Source: Forficula auricularia (lineage: Eukaryota; Arthropoda; Insecta; Dermaptera; Forficulidae). From it: a stretch of 64,000 bases of DNA. Below, one piece after another: positions 27,001-42,000 of this stretch. The DNA lies in contig JALMQS010000187.1 of the NCBI GenBank assembly GCA_024734495.1, positions 15,457,173 to 15,521,172 of the forward strand. The letters run 5' to 3'. Below the pieces are notes generated by a model, which saw only the letters and a program-made list of their open reading frames with translations, did not search any database and was not told where the DNA came from. The position numbers and the translations under genes were made by a program. The stretch's first letter is position 1. Each line of letters begins with the position of its first letter.

Positions 27001-30000
27001 TATAATTCACAAATGTAATCACTTAAAATTAAATGTCACGGGTTGGCGTAGATGTATAATGGTTTGCGGCGTTCGCACGCCAAAACTATTAATTTTACAT
27101 AAAAAAAGGTTATTACATAAATTGTAAGAAATATTTTCTCTAGTTTCATTTTGTATATAAATGTTTTTATCGTGAAATGAGTCGGAAAGGAGATATTTTC
27201 AAAAAACTGCTTTTAGGCACGATTTTTTCAATATGGCGGCGCGAACGGCAAAGATACGAGGTGGCAAAGTTGAAATTCGGAAAGAGCACATCGAAATCTA
27301 TAAAATTACCCATTTTCAAAACTCCCGGAATATTTTCCGGGTAAAACTTCCAAATGACTAGACTACTACCTCATAGAGATGAATGAATAAACAAAAAGTG
27401 GGAGATAAATTTAACCGAATTTATCGCGCGGAGAATCTACCACTGCTCGAAGCCCCTAAAACCTTAGTAAATTGGATATTGAATTGTATCTAAGTTTCTG
27501 AGATTGGCTCGTGATCCCGGCTTCTTTTCCTTCTGCTCTGTTCTTTTCACGATGGAGGGGCCAGCCCATACTGGCCTTTAGGGGATCCACCTTCTGGTGT
27601 ATCTCCTCCTCACATCAATATCAATAAAAAAAAAAAATTCGCTTATTCAAATCGTTACTAATTTGACCACGAAATATTGTTGTATTTTCGCAAGTATTTC
27701 GCTTATATAAAACTTTAAAGATGATTAATGATTTTATCCCAATAAGACAAACATTTTTATGATAGACCAAAGAATCAAAATAACTTGTCAAGGCAGAAAG
27801 AATCTCCATTATTTTCCCAATTTTACCAGCATTGGATTAAAAATTAAAAAAAATTTCAACGCTCTCTGTTTACCATTATTTGTTCATATTTTATAATTTC
27901 ACTGTATATTTATATTAAAATAATTTTTAATTAATTAGTAAGCTGAATTTTAAAAATTATTTCTTTTATACAAAAAATGATTTTTTGATGCCTCTTAGAC
28001 TAAAATTGAACTTATTTTGATAGTTAACTATTGAAACCAATCTATTAAAAGATATTGTTTATTTACTGAAATCAAATGTAAGTGACTCAGAGGTAAAATA
28101 TAGCAAACAAATATTTCTTATTGTTTACTATCATCTACCACTAGTAAGTGCGCGTTCATCGTATTTATGCTTTTGATTTTTAATAAAAGAATAAATAAAA
28201 GTAGTGAGTTTATTTACTAAAAGAAAATAATTTCTGTGACTATTCATGTATAGCCCAGACAAATTAGACTTCTGGTGGCCAATAAATATACACAAGCTGG
28301 AAATCCCAAATATGAGTTATACGATATGAGTTTGTGATGATTTCGAGCTGGTGCTAAATTTTTGAGGGCCTAAAAACCACGTGAATATTGGACAGATTTT
28401 CTTTTATAACTCGAAAACCATGCATCCTACAGATCATTTCACTCTTACTATAATGAATTTTGCGTCGAATAACGTACTTAAAAGTCAAATTAGGTTAACC
28501 CGTTTAGCCACAATCGATCGTCAAAGATAGGCAATTTATACCAACTTGACGGAAAAGTGAATTATGCTTATTAGGTGGTCACAAGAAATCACTCTTGCAG
28601 ATCCCTATAATAATTGGCAATTGGCTAAAAAATTGAGATTGACAAAGTTTCATCTTAATTGGACAACCGTAACCCGTATCGCAATGAGGTATGATCATGT
28701 CCTGTCTTGGAAAATGCTGGATATCTTCAAATCTAAAAGTTTTAACAAAAAAGTGTCTTAAGTAAAGCTTCAAGCCAACAAAATTTCCTAGAAAATGGGT
28801 CAAAAATCAAGTTTATATAGGATGAGTGGTTTTCATTTTATGAATGTAAAACTGCAATTTTTTGCAGTTTTTCAAAAACCTAAACCTCATTGCGGCACTG
28901 GTTACCGTTGTTCAATTAAGATGGAACTCGGACAATCTTATTTTTTAGCTAATTGGCAACTATTATGGGGATCAACACCAAAATTTGAAGACTGGTTTCT
29001 TGTGACCACCTAATAAGCATAATTCTCTTTTCCGCCAAGTTCGTAAAAATTACTTACCTTTGACGATCGATAGTGGCTAAACGGCTGAACCGATATTAGC
29101 TTTTACGTTATTCGACGCGAAATTTGATGCTCTTTCATTTTGGTAAAAGTGAAATTTTCTGTAGAACGCATGGTTTTCGAGTTATAAGCGAAAATCTGAA
29201 AAAAGTCCAAAATTTTCGTGGTTTTTAGGCCCTCAAAAATTTAGCACCATTTCGAAACCATCGCAAACTCATATAACTCTTATTTGGGATGCCTAAAGTT
29301 GATCAAAATTATTTCTACCTTGTGCACATTTAAGTCTAATTAGCATGGGCTATAAATGAATTTTTCGGTCTAATTTGCCCGGGCTATTAGAAATTTTTCA
29401 AAATAATTATTTTTTTTAATTTTAAAATAAAATCCATTACATTTTTTTCTTTTTTATTATTTTAAAATTTTTATTACTTATGCATAAAAAGAGTAGTTCA
29501 AGTATGTTTGTAGGGATAAATAATAACTTAATAACCACTGTATATCCTAATTACATTTAATTTCTCTATTTCAGGTGATGAAACCGCATGCAGCCGAATA
29601 CTGGCTTTTGAAAGAGATTTCGTTACTCGACTCATTCGGCCAAGAAGTATTTTCTGCAAAGCATGGAAGTACTGGATGTATTACACCAAGTTTATTCAGC
29701 AGTGCACCTACTCCCTGTGTCGGTGTTGGGCCTCACGGCGTGACACTTTATCACACCGCTGAAAAACAAAGGTATTTATTTTTTATTACACTTGAACTAT
29801 AATTTTTTTAATAAATAATTAAGTAACTATTATACCAATAACTATTACAAAAACTAAATTACATTTTTTCTTATAAAATATCGTCGAACATAAAATTGAA
29901 TACGCACTTTAGAAGTTCTGAGTTATTTTAATTCTGAAGACTTCTAGAACATTCGTAAATAAATAACAGAAAAAAATTACTTTACTATTCCTACCACATT

Positions 30001-33000
30001 TGTTATATACTCCGAAGGCTGTGATCGTAGATTTAATTCGCATTAGTGAAAAATCTGCGATTGAAACACTATTTTTTATTCATTTATGCTTATAATTGAA
30101 TATGCATTTTAGGACTTTTGACTAGTTGCATTTTGGAATTCCATTATCAGCAATATTTTGCATACTTATGTAAATTAATTTGAGAAGTAATTATCTCTTT
30201 TATTATTGCTATCACATTCTCAAGAGACTTTAATTATATTAGTGAAAAATTGCAAAATTAGAACAGTGATGTTTTTCTAAATATCTAGTTTCATTGTATT
30301 TTAATAATACACGTGGCATACCATATCCTCTTTATATTATAATACTTGTTTCCTTTGAGTTAATCAACCAGAAAAAATTCATGGCTTGACTATATTTTGA
30401 ATTGTTTTTAATGAAATATTTATTAGGGAATTAATTTAAGATAGTGACTTCTGCTTGATAGTGATGAGCAGAATTGGTCTTGGTCTTGCATTCTTGGTCT
30501 TGCTTTGCTCATCTCTAATATTAATACTCGAGAACAAAATAATAATAAAATTTTTCTTAAAAGTGATCAGGACTTTCTAAACTCCCTATAGAAGACTTTA
30601 CAAACACACCCTTTGCCTATATTAATTAGTGATGAGCAGAATTGCTCTTGGCCATGCAGTCTTGGTCTTGCTTTGCTCATCACTAATATTAATACTCAAA
30701 AACAAAATAATAATATTTTTCTTAAAAGTGATCAGGACTTTCTAAACACCCTATAGAAGACTTTACAAACACATCCTCTGCCTATATTAATTAGTGATGA
30801 GCAGAATTGGTCTTGGTCATGCAGTCTTGGTCTTGGTCTTGCTTTGCTCATCACTAATATTAATACTCAAAAACAAAATAATAATAATATTTTTCTTAAA
30901 AGTGATCAGGACTTTCTAAACACCCTATAGAAGACTTTACAAACACATCCTCTGCCTATATTAATTGGTGATGAGCAGAATTGGTCTTGGTCATGCTTTG
31001 CTCATCACTAAAATTAATACTCAAAATCAAAATAATAATAATAATATTTTTCTTAAAAGTGATCAGGACTTTCTAAACACCCTATAAAAGACTTTGCAAA
31101 CACACCCTCTGCCTATATTAATTAGTGATGAGCAAAATTGGTCTTGCTTTCTTCATCACTACTGCTTGATGTAATTCTTTTCATTTTTTTATATGTATAA
31201 TCTAAGCAAGCAATTTTAGGCAAAAACACTTTTTTTTAAAATAAATAAACCCTTTTTCTTATAATTAATGAATAAGGATTCATTCTCTGAAGATATTTGT
31301 TTGCTTTCAAATATTTTATTGTGATTTTTTCAACAAAGACTAATTTGTTTAAGATAATGGTTTAAAATCTTTGTACGTCCCAATACAGGCAGGGATGGCG
31401 GAACCGTGGGTACAAGGGGTCAGCTGACCCCCTTGGGAATTTGTCTACGGGGTCTAGGGGGTCAGCGGACCTCCTAAAGAAAGAAATTTTATAGTTACTT
31501 TACCCAAAAACAACTTTGTTTCCAAATTGTTGGTTGTAAAATTAATGTTATACTATTATCTATTTGCTTTAACAAAACCTAAAAACCTTGCTCCGTAAGG
31601 TTAGCCTAATAATTACTCATTTTACTTCAATAGGTAGGTCTAGGTCAAGAACAGGCTGTCGTAAACGTCTAAGTATATATTGCTAATTAATTTCATTTTA
31701 TTACCTTTTGAACTTAAACTCAAGCATTATTACTACAAACAAAAATTTGAACTCTTTTTTTCTTTCAGTTTTCAATAAAACCACAGCTACAAACTGCTTG
31801 AAAATGGGTTAAATTGTACCAATTTGCTACAAAATTTTCTGTGGGTATGAAATACCCCCAGACACCCCCGGTAGGCCTACATTACTTTCCAAGTTTTGAC
31901 CCCCCTGGTCTAAGATCCTTCCGCCGTGTTTAAACATACAGAGGGGCTCAATGAAAATGTGCCACAGGGGAGGGGGTCTAAAAATCTTGATATTCGTGTG
32001 AAGTAAATTATCGACGACCCCTTATACTGAATTCATTGTTTATTTTGAAAAAACTTAAAATATCTCGAAACGATCAATAAATGAGTTGAACACTTTCGTA
32101 ATCGCCGGCACATAATCTACTAATAGTTCATTGAGCCAATTCCATTTTTCCCCAATGTTTTAAATTCATGTATGAATAATACTCTTTTATTAAAAGGAAT
32201 TACGAGCAAGACTTGAGACCAAGGCAACTCTTTTGAACCTAATCTCAAATACTTATGTATGTAAATAAAAATATGTATTAAATTGAAAGTTTCTTTTTGC
32301 CGAGAGTAGCAGAATTTTTATAAATTAAAGGAGATAATAAAAGAGTGTGACTTCTGGTGGAAAAATACATTTTTTAATTTATTTATAACGAGACTATAGG
32401 TAAACGCTCCAGTAGTGGGCCTGTACCTGTAGTGGGCCAGATGCAAGAAAAGTGCAAAAATTAGATTATCCAATCAAAAATTACGCTATATATAGTTCAT
32501 GTCAAATGCTATAATATAGCGCTATTTTTCAAAGTTGGATAAGCTAATTTTTGAATTTTTCTTGCATCTGGCCCACTACAGGTGGGGGCCCACTACTGGA
32601 TCGTTTACCTAGTTTCGAGGCCTTTGCCCACTTCATCAGCCCATTACAATTGATTCACAAAATTGAAAAAAAATATTTTTCCAGCAGAAGACACACTCTT
32701 TTATTGTCCCCTTTAATTGAATATATTTATATTAAACACAAGACATGTTCTCCTTAAAAATTATAACTCATATATCCTTGACAAACATAATAATAATATT
32801 TCTTTCTTTGTACTTGTAATAAATAAATTTAATTGTTTTTTGTTTCATTGAGAATTGATCATATGACATCATTTTTTTTTTTATATCATTTCATTGAAAC
32901 TTATTATTGGAATGTAAAATATAATCTATCCAATATTACGCTCGATAATTCGCGATTTGTATAAACAATCCAAGTAAAAATGTACTAAAATGGACATTCA

Positions 33001-36000
33001 AAGTTCATTGGCCATAGTAATGAAATTAATGTGATTTCTATCATAAACATATTTTTCTCTTTCTCTCAATCAATTTATAATAAATATACAATAAATTAGC
33101 TTTATTTATATTATATTGGCACTCTCTTAAATTACTTGGTACACGCCATGCCGGTCAGACTTAGTACGAAGCGAACAAATACAGAATCTTTTAAAAGTTT
33201 TCACTTTTCCCCCCCATTGAATATTTCAAACACCTAATATATCTAAAATATTTAATTTTTTACAATTAATATTTCAATTTTAAATACGGTATTATTTATT
33301 TACATTTCTTATATTGGTAATTCGTAATCATTCGGTACACTTGTTGGGTGTGCGATGAGTGAACTGAAACGTGGAGAAAAATAATTTTCAAACATGATTT
33401 TTTTTCTGTCTGTTTGGTTGGATTCCAATACCGAATACTCACTCTAAGGGCCGGTTGTATGACGCAAAGTAAATGATTTTTACCACAAACAAACGGTAGA
33501 TGGTAAATGGAGACACTGGGATGGCCAATCAGATGACAGGAACTTTCAGTGCCTGTCATCTGATTGGCCATCCCAGTGCCTCCATTTACCATCTACCGTT
33601 TGTTAGTGGTAAAAAGCAATTACTTTGCGTCATACAACCGGCCCTAAGGAAAAACGAGTCGAGTCTTCAAAAAGTTGTCATGTTTTCCTCAATTCAGGGG
33701 TTCCCAAGCTTTTCCGAATCGCGGCGCCTTTTTTCAATTAAAATTTCTCAATGGCGCCCTATTTATTAATATTTATTTGGCCACGCAGGAGGGGGTCTCC
33801 TCTTACAACAGATTATAATTATTTACAAAATTGGGTTTTAAATTGGTGGTGGTTTACATCTCTCTCTCTTTTCCTCTTTATTTACAGTCGACGCATGTTA
33901 TCATAGAATTTTATACATATTGTCAAAATTAATAAAAAGAATAAGAAACTAAAAATATTTACAAAAATAAAAAGAATGAACAAAAAAAACAAAAAAACAA
34001 TGAATATAAACCAAAAATTATGTACAAAAACAATAGTCAAATAAGAACAAAAAGTCAAAAATAAAAAATAAAAATATGTTCAGGAATAAAAAATAAATAA
34101 ATAAATAAAATAAAATGAAAAAATAAAAGATATGTACAAGCTATGATTTCATAGAGCGGGTCATTGAGTGACTTCGGATAAATCCTAGGTCACTTCATTA
34201 TTATTATTATTTTTTTTTGTTTTATATACAATTAAGATTGGTTATGACCCGCTCTATACGTTCTTTTGTTAAAACTGTAGAAGTTCAAGAGAGCGCTCCT
34301 CAAGTAAAAGTATGTCTAATCGTAAGTAATAATTAAAAATAAACAATAAATAAATTATTATCTTCTCTCTATTTAGGCTAAATGTCTTGCTTCAATTAAT
34401 TATGAAGCTTTGCGGCCCACCTGTGAAGAGGCCTCAATTTATATTAAAAGAATTAAGAATGAGATATAATTTGATACACCCTGATGAGTCAATTCTTGTG
34501 GTGTTGCTTGGATCTACGGGAGTACTTGTGACCCCCTAGAAATGATTGGTGATACTTTAAAGGGAAACCTGCTTCTAGAACAATTATATTCGTTCCTTGC
34601 AAAGTATATGACATTCTATACAAAAAAACAACTTAATTTAATTAAAAAAATTAAATTATGACATCCCATAATGTTAGTTCTATTCTTCAGTAAATTCTGT
34701 CAGAAATAATTTCGTTTAATATACATCCTTGAATATACCAAAATAGTCCATTAAATGATTTGAACCTTGCGATTTTTAATGTAATAGTAAGAATACTCAA
34801 TCTTTATCTTTAAAAAATCAAGTGTTTTAGTACAAGAGTCCATTTTGATATAAGATTATCAGGAAGATTCTTTTTGAATGAACTAACCATTCATGAAAAA
34901 AAAAATATAAAATGAGCTGTTTTTAGTAATTTTCATATATTTTCAATATCTTTATTTCATGTTGTTTTATTTGAGAACAGTGAAGTACTATTATATTATA
35001 TAATATACCATATACAAAGGAATTAAATAAAACCTACCTCGAAATTTTATTTGTTTTTTTTATTATTAAAAAATGTTTCACCTTGAACCAACACCTATCT
35101 CCTTAAAAGTTATATACAAAGGAAGATTGTCTGAAATGAGAACAAAAATGATTACATACACCTACATGATTTTTTCGGTCTGAGTGTTTGTATTCCGAAA
35201 CCAACGATACTAGAGAACGAAAAATAGTAGTATAATGTTCATTCTAGTGCCAAAATGTTTGAATTTCTATTTTAAAGCAAAAATAAAATTTTGAACTCTT
35301 TTCAACTTCAAAACTTGGAGATGAAAAAAAAAATATATGTTTAAATTGGGGGCTCTTGAACGACTGTAGCTAATGATCCTGAATTTAGCACATGACTTAG
35401 TGCAGTGATCCTCAACCTGGATTCCGCGGAACCTCAGGGTTCCACAATGGGAGGTTTGGGGTTCCCCGGGTCTAGAGGTCAAGAAAAGAAAAAATAGAAA
35501 AACAAAAATAATAGGTAGTAGTATCACCCCTCAAAAAATTTGTCATGTAAAGAAAAAAAAATTTAGGGTCTAATTATACCTTATAGTCAAATAAAACCAT
35601 TGATACTTAAGAATTCGGTGAACATCAATATTAGTGTCTCAGTGATACCATTTTTGTTGCTCTAAAGTTCCTTAACGTTCTTATAATAGAACGATTACGT
35701 TACATTAGTAACAAAATGAAAACATCATTTAAATTGTTTTATTATTTTGTTATTAATGACGTTTGAAATAATATTGCTTTTCAAATAAATGAGAATATTA
35801 TTTATGAGTATACAGTGAATATGTAAAACAAAACCTGTCCGATCCGAAAGGGGCATATGGGTATCTCACTGACATTACCAAAAAATTTAATAATCATATT
35901 GTTCATGAAAATAATAATTTTGGTCATTGTAATTTAAAATGCATGTTTTTTGTACCCAATTTCCCCAAAATCTAGTAAATTTTTAAAATGTGGCAATTGT

Positions 36001-39000
36001 TATATTTTTGTTATATTTGGAAGCTATAAAAGTAGCATGATGTTGATATTTTGACGAAAAATTAAATATTTCATATTTTAGTGCTAAGGGGTTCGTCAGA
36101 AATAAATATAAGTGCTCTAGGGTTCCTCGCTCTACAAAAGGTTGAGAAACACTGACTTAGGGTCAGTTGTATGTCGGTTGGTAAAGTCTTTGTAAAAGTT
36201 GACAAAGGGTAAACCTTAGAATTCACCTTGTGCCCGGCCGAATGACCAATCAGATGACATGCACTTTCATCTGATTGGCCATTCCGCCGGGCACAAGGTG
36301 AATTCTAAGGTTTTACCCTTTATCAACTTTTACAAAGACTTGTATGTCGGTTGGTAAACTCTTTTTAAACGTTGACAAAGAGTAAAATCTTAAAATTCAC
36401 CTTGTGTCGGGATGGCCAATCAGATGACAGGCACTTTCATCTGATTGGTGAACTCTTTTAAACGTTGACAAAGGGTAAAACCTTAAAATTCACCTTGTGC
36501 CCACCCGGCACAAGGTGCATTTTAAGGTTTTACCCTTTGTCAACGTTTAAAAAGAGTTCACCAATCAGATGAAAGTGCCTGTCATCTGATTGGCCATCCC
36601 ACCCGGCACAAGGTGAATTTTAAGATTTTACTCTTTGTCTTTACCAACGGACATACAACTGGCCCTTAGTGTATTGGTATATAAGCTGCGCCTTTTTGGT
36701 AAGGTTCAGTTTTCTAGTTCATAATGTTCGCTGACAAAAATATTGCCAAATTTGCGGAAAGCGTAGTGAGTGTTAAAAAAAGTTTTTATTTTTTTCTCCA
36801 TTTTTATTAAAATAAAACAATGAACTTTTATCTCACATGACCTGATTTCATGTGTGATGAGAACAATAGATTTGTTGTCAAATATAAGACAACTATTTTT
36901 ATACATTTAACTTCGTCTATTAAATTAAATAGGTATTTAGAAATAATTGTATTCTAAATCTATTAACGAAAATTGCATCATTATAGTGAATAGTGCATTT
37001 TGCCATAGAGACAGAGAAAGAATCAATGGGAAGACTAGCAATGCATGGATAGATATTGGGATTAAGGGAGCTTAGTCCTATATTTATACTAGTAAACAGG
37101 AACCAGATGCTTCTGCCATAGTTGTTGACATAAATAATCAAATAATTCCTAATAATGATAGATGTAAAGAACGAAAACACACATGCATTAAATAAAAATA
37201 GTGGTCCCATACAAAGGACGAATTTCTATAACACCATGCATTTGTGAACGATTTGTTTTCTCTTAAAAAAAATTATAAATAATATATGTATAATTCCTTA
37301 TCACATTGAAATTAAATCACATAATTATTAATAGATGATTGTTCATTAATAGCATAAGATATAGTTTTAAAAGATTTCTTATAAGAACAAATTAAAGATA
37401 CTGTCCCCTGCTTGACACAAATAAAAAATAAATTGGCACGTTCTGATGTGGCCATCTACTTGACTTTAACATACAATCTGGTCCCTCTTTTATATTTAAT
37501 ATTTAATAAAATTATTTATAATCATGTAGGGGCGGTTACATTTTGCATTTTTAGTTTTCTGGGGCCCACTGATATTACAAAATTTGGTTGAGTTTGCTCA
37601 AATGGCCTAGATTTTTAATTTTTAACCCCCTCTCCACCCCCCTTAATTTTGGGTCGATATGTATTAAAATCTAATCAGCTCTTAATCTCAATGCACCAAA
37701 ACTACGTGTGAAATTTGGTTTTGATATTCAAACTAGTTTTTGAGCTAGCTCGTCCACAAAAATTTGGTAACTCACAGACTAACTAACAGACAACCTGACT
37801 AACTAACAAATGGTAAAGTAATATACATATGTATATGTAATACAATTTGAAATAAATTCTTGATTTTAAGAGCTCAAATTGCCCATAGTAGTAGACTAAA
37901 TTTTTAAAGAAATCACGACGGTTGTCATCTACTAAATGTGAGCTGAAGTGATAATTTTAATTACATGTTAGAAGGGCTATTAAGCGCAAAACATACTCTA
38001 TCTAACAGAGATGCCAATTGGCCTGGATTGCTATTTTTGTCACTAGGGTACGAGGTGGTAAACACAACCCTTCTGACATGAAACTAATTCCAGGTCGGAT
38101 TTAGTAGATGACCTCTCATGATTTCTTTAGAAATTCTTGATTGTTTCATTATATTAAATATTATTCAACACATATAAAAGTTTTTTTTCCATATTTAATT
38201 TTATTTATTTGAAATTTAAATTTCGAAGTCCTTGCCTTCATCTTTACATCACATTACATAAAGTGAATAGCCTCTATTCGAATTTATTAATGTTTAATAA
38301 AACAACAAATATTATATTTAAAAGAAAACTGAAGTTGAAGGCAAGACCATAGAAAACTATAGTTTCAATTAAATAAATTATATAGGTATATATAAATGAA
38401 TGTATACATGTGTGTGTGTTTCTCTGATTTATTCGTATAAAATTAAAAACATTGCTACTTTCGGCAAAGTAAAAGTAAAAACTTAAATAATTGTCTTTTT
38501 CTCTATCTATACCTAAAAAAATAAAAAAAAATTAACGTGGTCTACATCTTCACATCAAATTAAATAATTAATATCTTAGAAAAAAATATTTTTCACGTGT
38601 ATTTGTTTTATATAAGACTATTTTTGTAGACCCTAGAGCCTTGTTTTTAATTAAAAGATTTGATTATTAAGACAGTTGGCAAAAGTAATTTTTTATACTA
38701 ATTAGTATTATTTCCATTTACATCATAATTAGAATTATATTCTTATAATATTCTTGAATTAGGACTTTGGTGAAATCGATGTTTAAAGTTGAAGAATTAT
38801 GCTTGCCTAGATCAAGCGGTAGATTTCTCTCTCGTTCTAGGGCCCCAAATCCTTTGAGTCATACAACCGAACCACGGGAAATTATCAATTAAATTTAGAT
38901 TTAGTAATCAAAAGGGCCCCTGAGTGAAACAATAAATTCATAATGTAGGGAGAAGCTATTAATTCAGGATTACAAAAATTAATCCAACATTCACATTAAA

Positions 39001-42000
39001 TTCTTCTGACTTATAATATTATATCTTTTTACCCATGCTGAAGAAATTCCAATAAAATAAAAAAATAAAAAAAAATAAAAATATAATTTTATCGCAGAGG
39101 TTCAGTCCTGTTCTGGAAAAATTATTAGTGTGGTTTCCCATTGTCTACCTTTCATGATACCACTCAATTTTTGTCAGTAATGACAATTTTCTGATCACGA
39201 ACTACTGGATTTTTTATTTAATTTAAAATTATATTGATTAATTATTTATTTGAACTTACATATAACAACATATGGTAAATACGTGTTAGTTTAAATATTC
39301 TAAGTAATGAATTCAAACAAAGAAAAAAGTAAAACGACTTATTTTTTTAACTTCGTGTAAAATCCTCGATTATAAAAAATCGAAAGGTATGAAAAAATGA
39401 ACAAACCTTGGGAACCAAACATGATAAAAGACATATGTAAATAAATCATCAACTTTAAAGATATTAGGATTCTTATTATTGATTGGGGTATAAATCCCTA
39501 AAACAAGAGCTTGAAGATTATTTTATTTTTGCAAAACTTATTTAAAAACATCAAAACTGCAAGAATTAATCGTAATTTAAATTCAAGGTTGACTCATATA
39601 TAGGTGGGCATTATGGAAGTAATCCACGATACCCTTGAAATTTACGAACCATAGAACGAACACACCTGTTTACAAATAAAATAAATGAACAAAAAGATTT
39701 ATAATTTATTTGTTTACTATTACATGAAATTCAAATACCTATGTATATACATTTAAATAAAAAGAAATATGATCTTGTTTTTAGATTTTTTTTCAATATT
39801 GTTTGAAATTTTTTAAACTAGTTTCTGATATTATTTTGAAGTGGATTTTATAGCCAATTTATAAACGATAATTAAAAAAAAAAATGTACTAATATAAGGT
39901 GCGGCATCTCAATTGTCAATGGAACTCTTGAATAACTTTGACAATTCTCAATAGATTTTAAAAAGTTGTGTTTTTTTATTAACCTTACGCTTTAACAATT
40001 TATCTCGACTTGTTTTGGAAAACAATATCGATTAAGTGGCCTCCCTTATTAGTGAGACAAGCTATTACCTGTTCCATTGACCATTGAGATGGCGCATCCT
40101 GTATTATACCTATTGAAGAATGGAGAGAGTTGTTTAAAAAAAATTATATTAATGATAAATATAATTCGCAAATCTTTAATTCAATCAAATTACCCAAAGT
40201 CTTAATTAATTAACAAATTCTAAGTATTAGTAGAAACAATCCAACTTAACAATTTAACTATTCTCTAAATTGTTGATAATCTTTCTATTTTTTATATAAT
40301 AGAAGTGGTATTTTTCTAAAGTGCATATAGTATTTGTGAGATATCATTAAAAGGGGAAGTGAGTCATACATAATAAGGTCATTGCGGATCAACTTAATGA
40401 GATTGCTAGATTGTTTATTTTTTTAATTACTTCTTAAATAAGATTCGAAAAATAGTTTTTATCTACAGATGTTAGATATTTAATGTTACAGCAATTTATA
40501 TTTTTTAAATTATCTCAAAAAATCAATTGTTCATTGGTTTGGGGAAACTTTGAAAAGATTGCTATCTTTTGAGGAGGAAATATCAAATTAACCCTTTAAT
40601 TGCGGGTATTTTTTGTAAAACCAAGCGCTCCAAACGCAAAAAAAGAAAAAATAGTGTATGTATTTATTGTTAAACAGTGGCGTGTTTATATACCACCGCG
40701 TCTGACTATAATTTTAGCATGTGGTTTATAAACCACACCCGCATTTAAAGGGTTAACCAGACATGCGTTTGGCTGGCCTCTTTTTTAGAACCAGTAGTGA
40801 CAAGGAATGGCAGACGTTTATTTATTTATCATGAATTTTGTAAGATTTTTAATTTCTCAGAATTAGGTTATTTCTAACACTTTTTTGGCGACAATATTTA
40901 TGAAAATTTTGTTATAATTTAGAAACCTCTTAAGGTAGTTCTTTCACAAATGCAGGGAAAACTCAGTGTTGCCTTATTTCTAGGCGCGTCGACAGAAACC
41001 TCCCAAATATATCATTCGACTCAAACTCACTAGAATTCAGGGATAAAATTTCAATGCTAGGCGTAACTCTAGGGTCTGACCTTTCATGGAATGACCATAT
41101 CTCAACCACTGCTAAAGCTGCAGCGCGCAAGCTTGGTCTCCTATTTAGGTCTAGACGCTGTTATACTCCCAGTCAACTCCTTATGCTGTATAAGGCTCAA
41201 ATTCGTCCCTGTCTCGAATATGGCTCTCATCTGTGGAGGGGTGCCTCCAAGCATTCTCTTGCCACACTGGATGCAATTCAGAAGCGAGCAATTAAACTAA
41301 TAGGAGAACCGGCTCTAACCAACTCACTCGACTCCCTGGCTCACCGAAGAACCGTTTCTGCCCTTTCCCTGTACTACAGATACTATCACGGTGTCTGTTC
41401 AGTCGAGCTGAAATCAATTATCCCCCCTAATGCCCTCTTTGCGCGAAGCACGCGGTTTTCTAACGCTCAGCACCCCTTCGCTGTCAAATTGGATAAATTT
41501 CGAACAAGCGCTTTCGCCAACTCTTTTATCCCTTTGACCTCCAGAGACTGGAACTCGCTCCCTGCCACCATCTTTCCCGCGACCTATAACCTTCAGCTAT
41601 TTAAGACCCGTATCCACAGATACCTTCGACCCCCGCCCAACCCATAAAATTCTTTCTTCTTCTTTTCACGATGGAGGGGCCAACCCAGGCCTTTAGGGGT
41701 TGCACCTTTTTTGGTGTAACTCCTTCTCTCATCATTATCATAAAAAAAAAAAAAAAAAAAAATGCGAAAATTCAAGAATTCTGTGAAACTTGGAATATAA
41801 CTCATTAAAAGGATAATACACATACCTAATGTTAAACTTTGAAGACGATTTACCACATCAAACATGAAATAATTACAATTAAAAATGACATTTTTTCATA
41901 TAGTAGAGAGGGAAAGGGTGGTGAAATGATCATTATTTTATTTTTTTTCATTGAAGGACTTCACCATCTTGATGAAAAACTAATATTTGTTAGAATAATA

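Larger units (their letters stand above)
12028..29574 (+). other. dnr1: dnr1 intron, 17.5 kb, filled with repeats
   Basis: Donor gtaagc, acceptor atttcag. It holds SINEs, element E copies, Penelope-like foldbacks, a TTAA MITE, hAT and TA MITEs, LINE tails and two large foldbacks, listed separately. Stretches without a recognised repeat (12620-13120, 14140-14730, 19590-20030, 21320-22150, 22330-24990, 25500-26490, 27630-28240) are AT-rich and show no gene. Confidence 0.8.

Noticed and set aside
28564..29013. Frames with MRYDHV and GTGYRC segments
   Set aside because: They lie in the complementary arms of a large foldback and mirror each other.
33296..33769. Two frames sharing MVNG-GMANQMTG, also at 12329
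   Set aside because: They are the two arms and a half copy of one palindromic Harbinger-like MITE.
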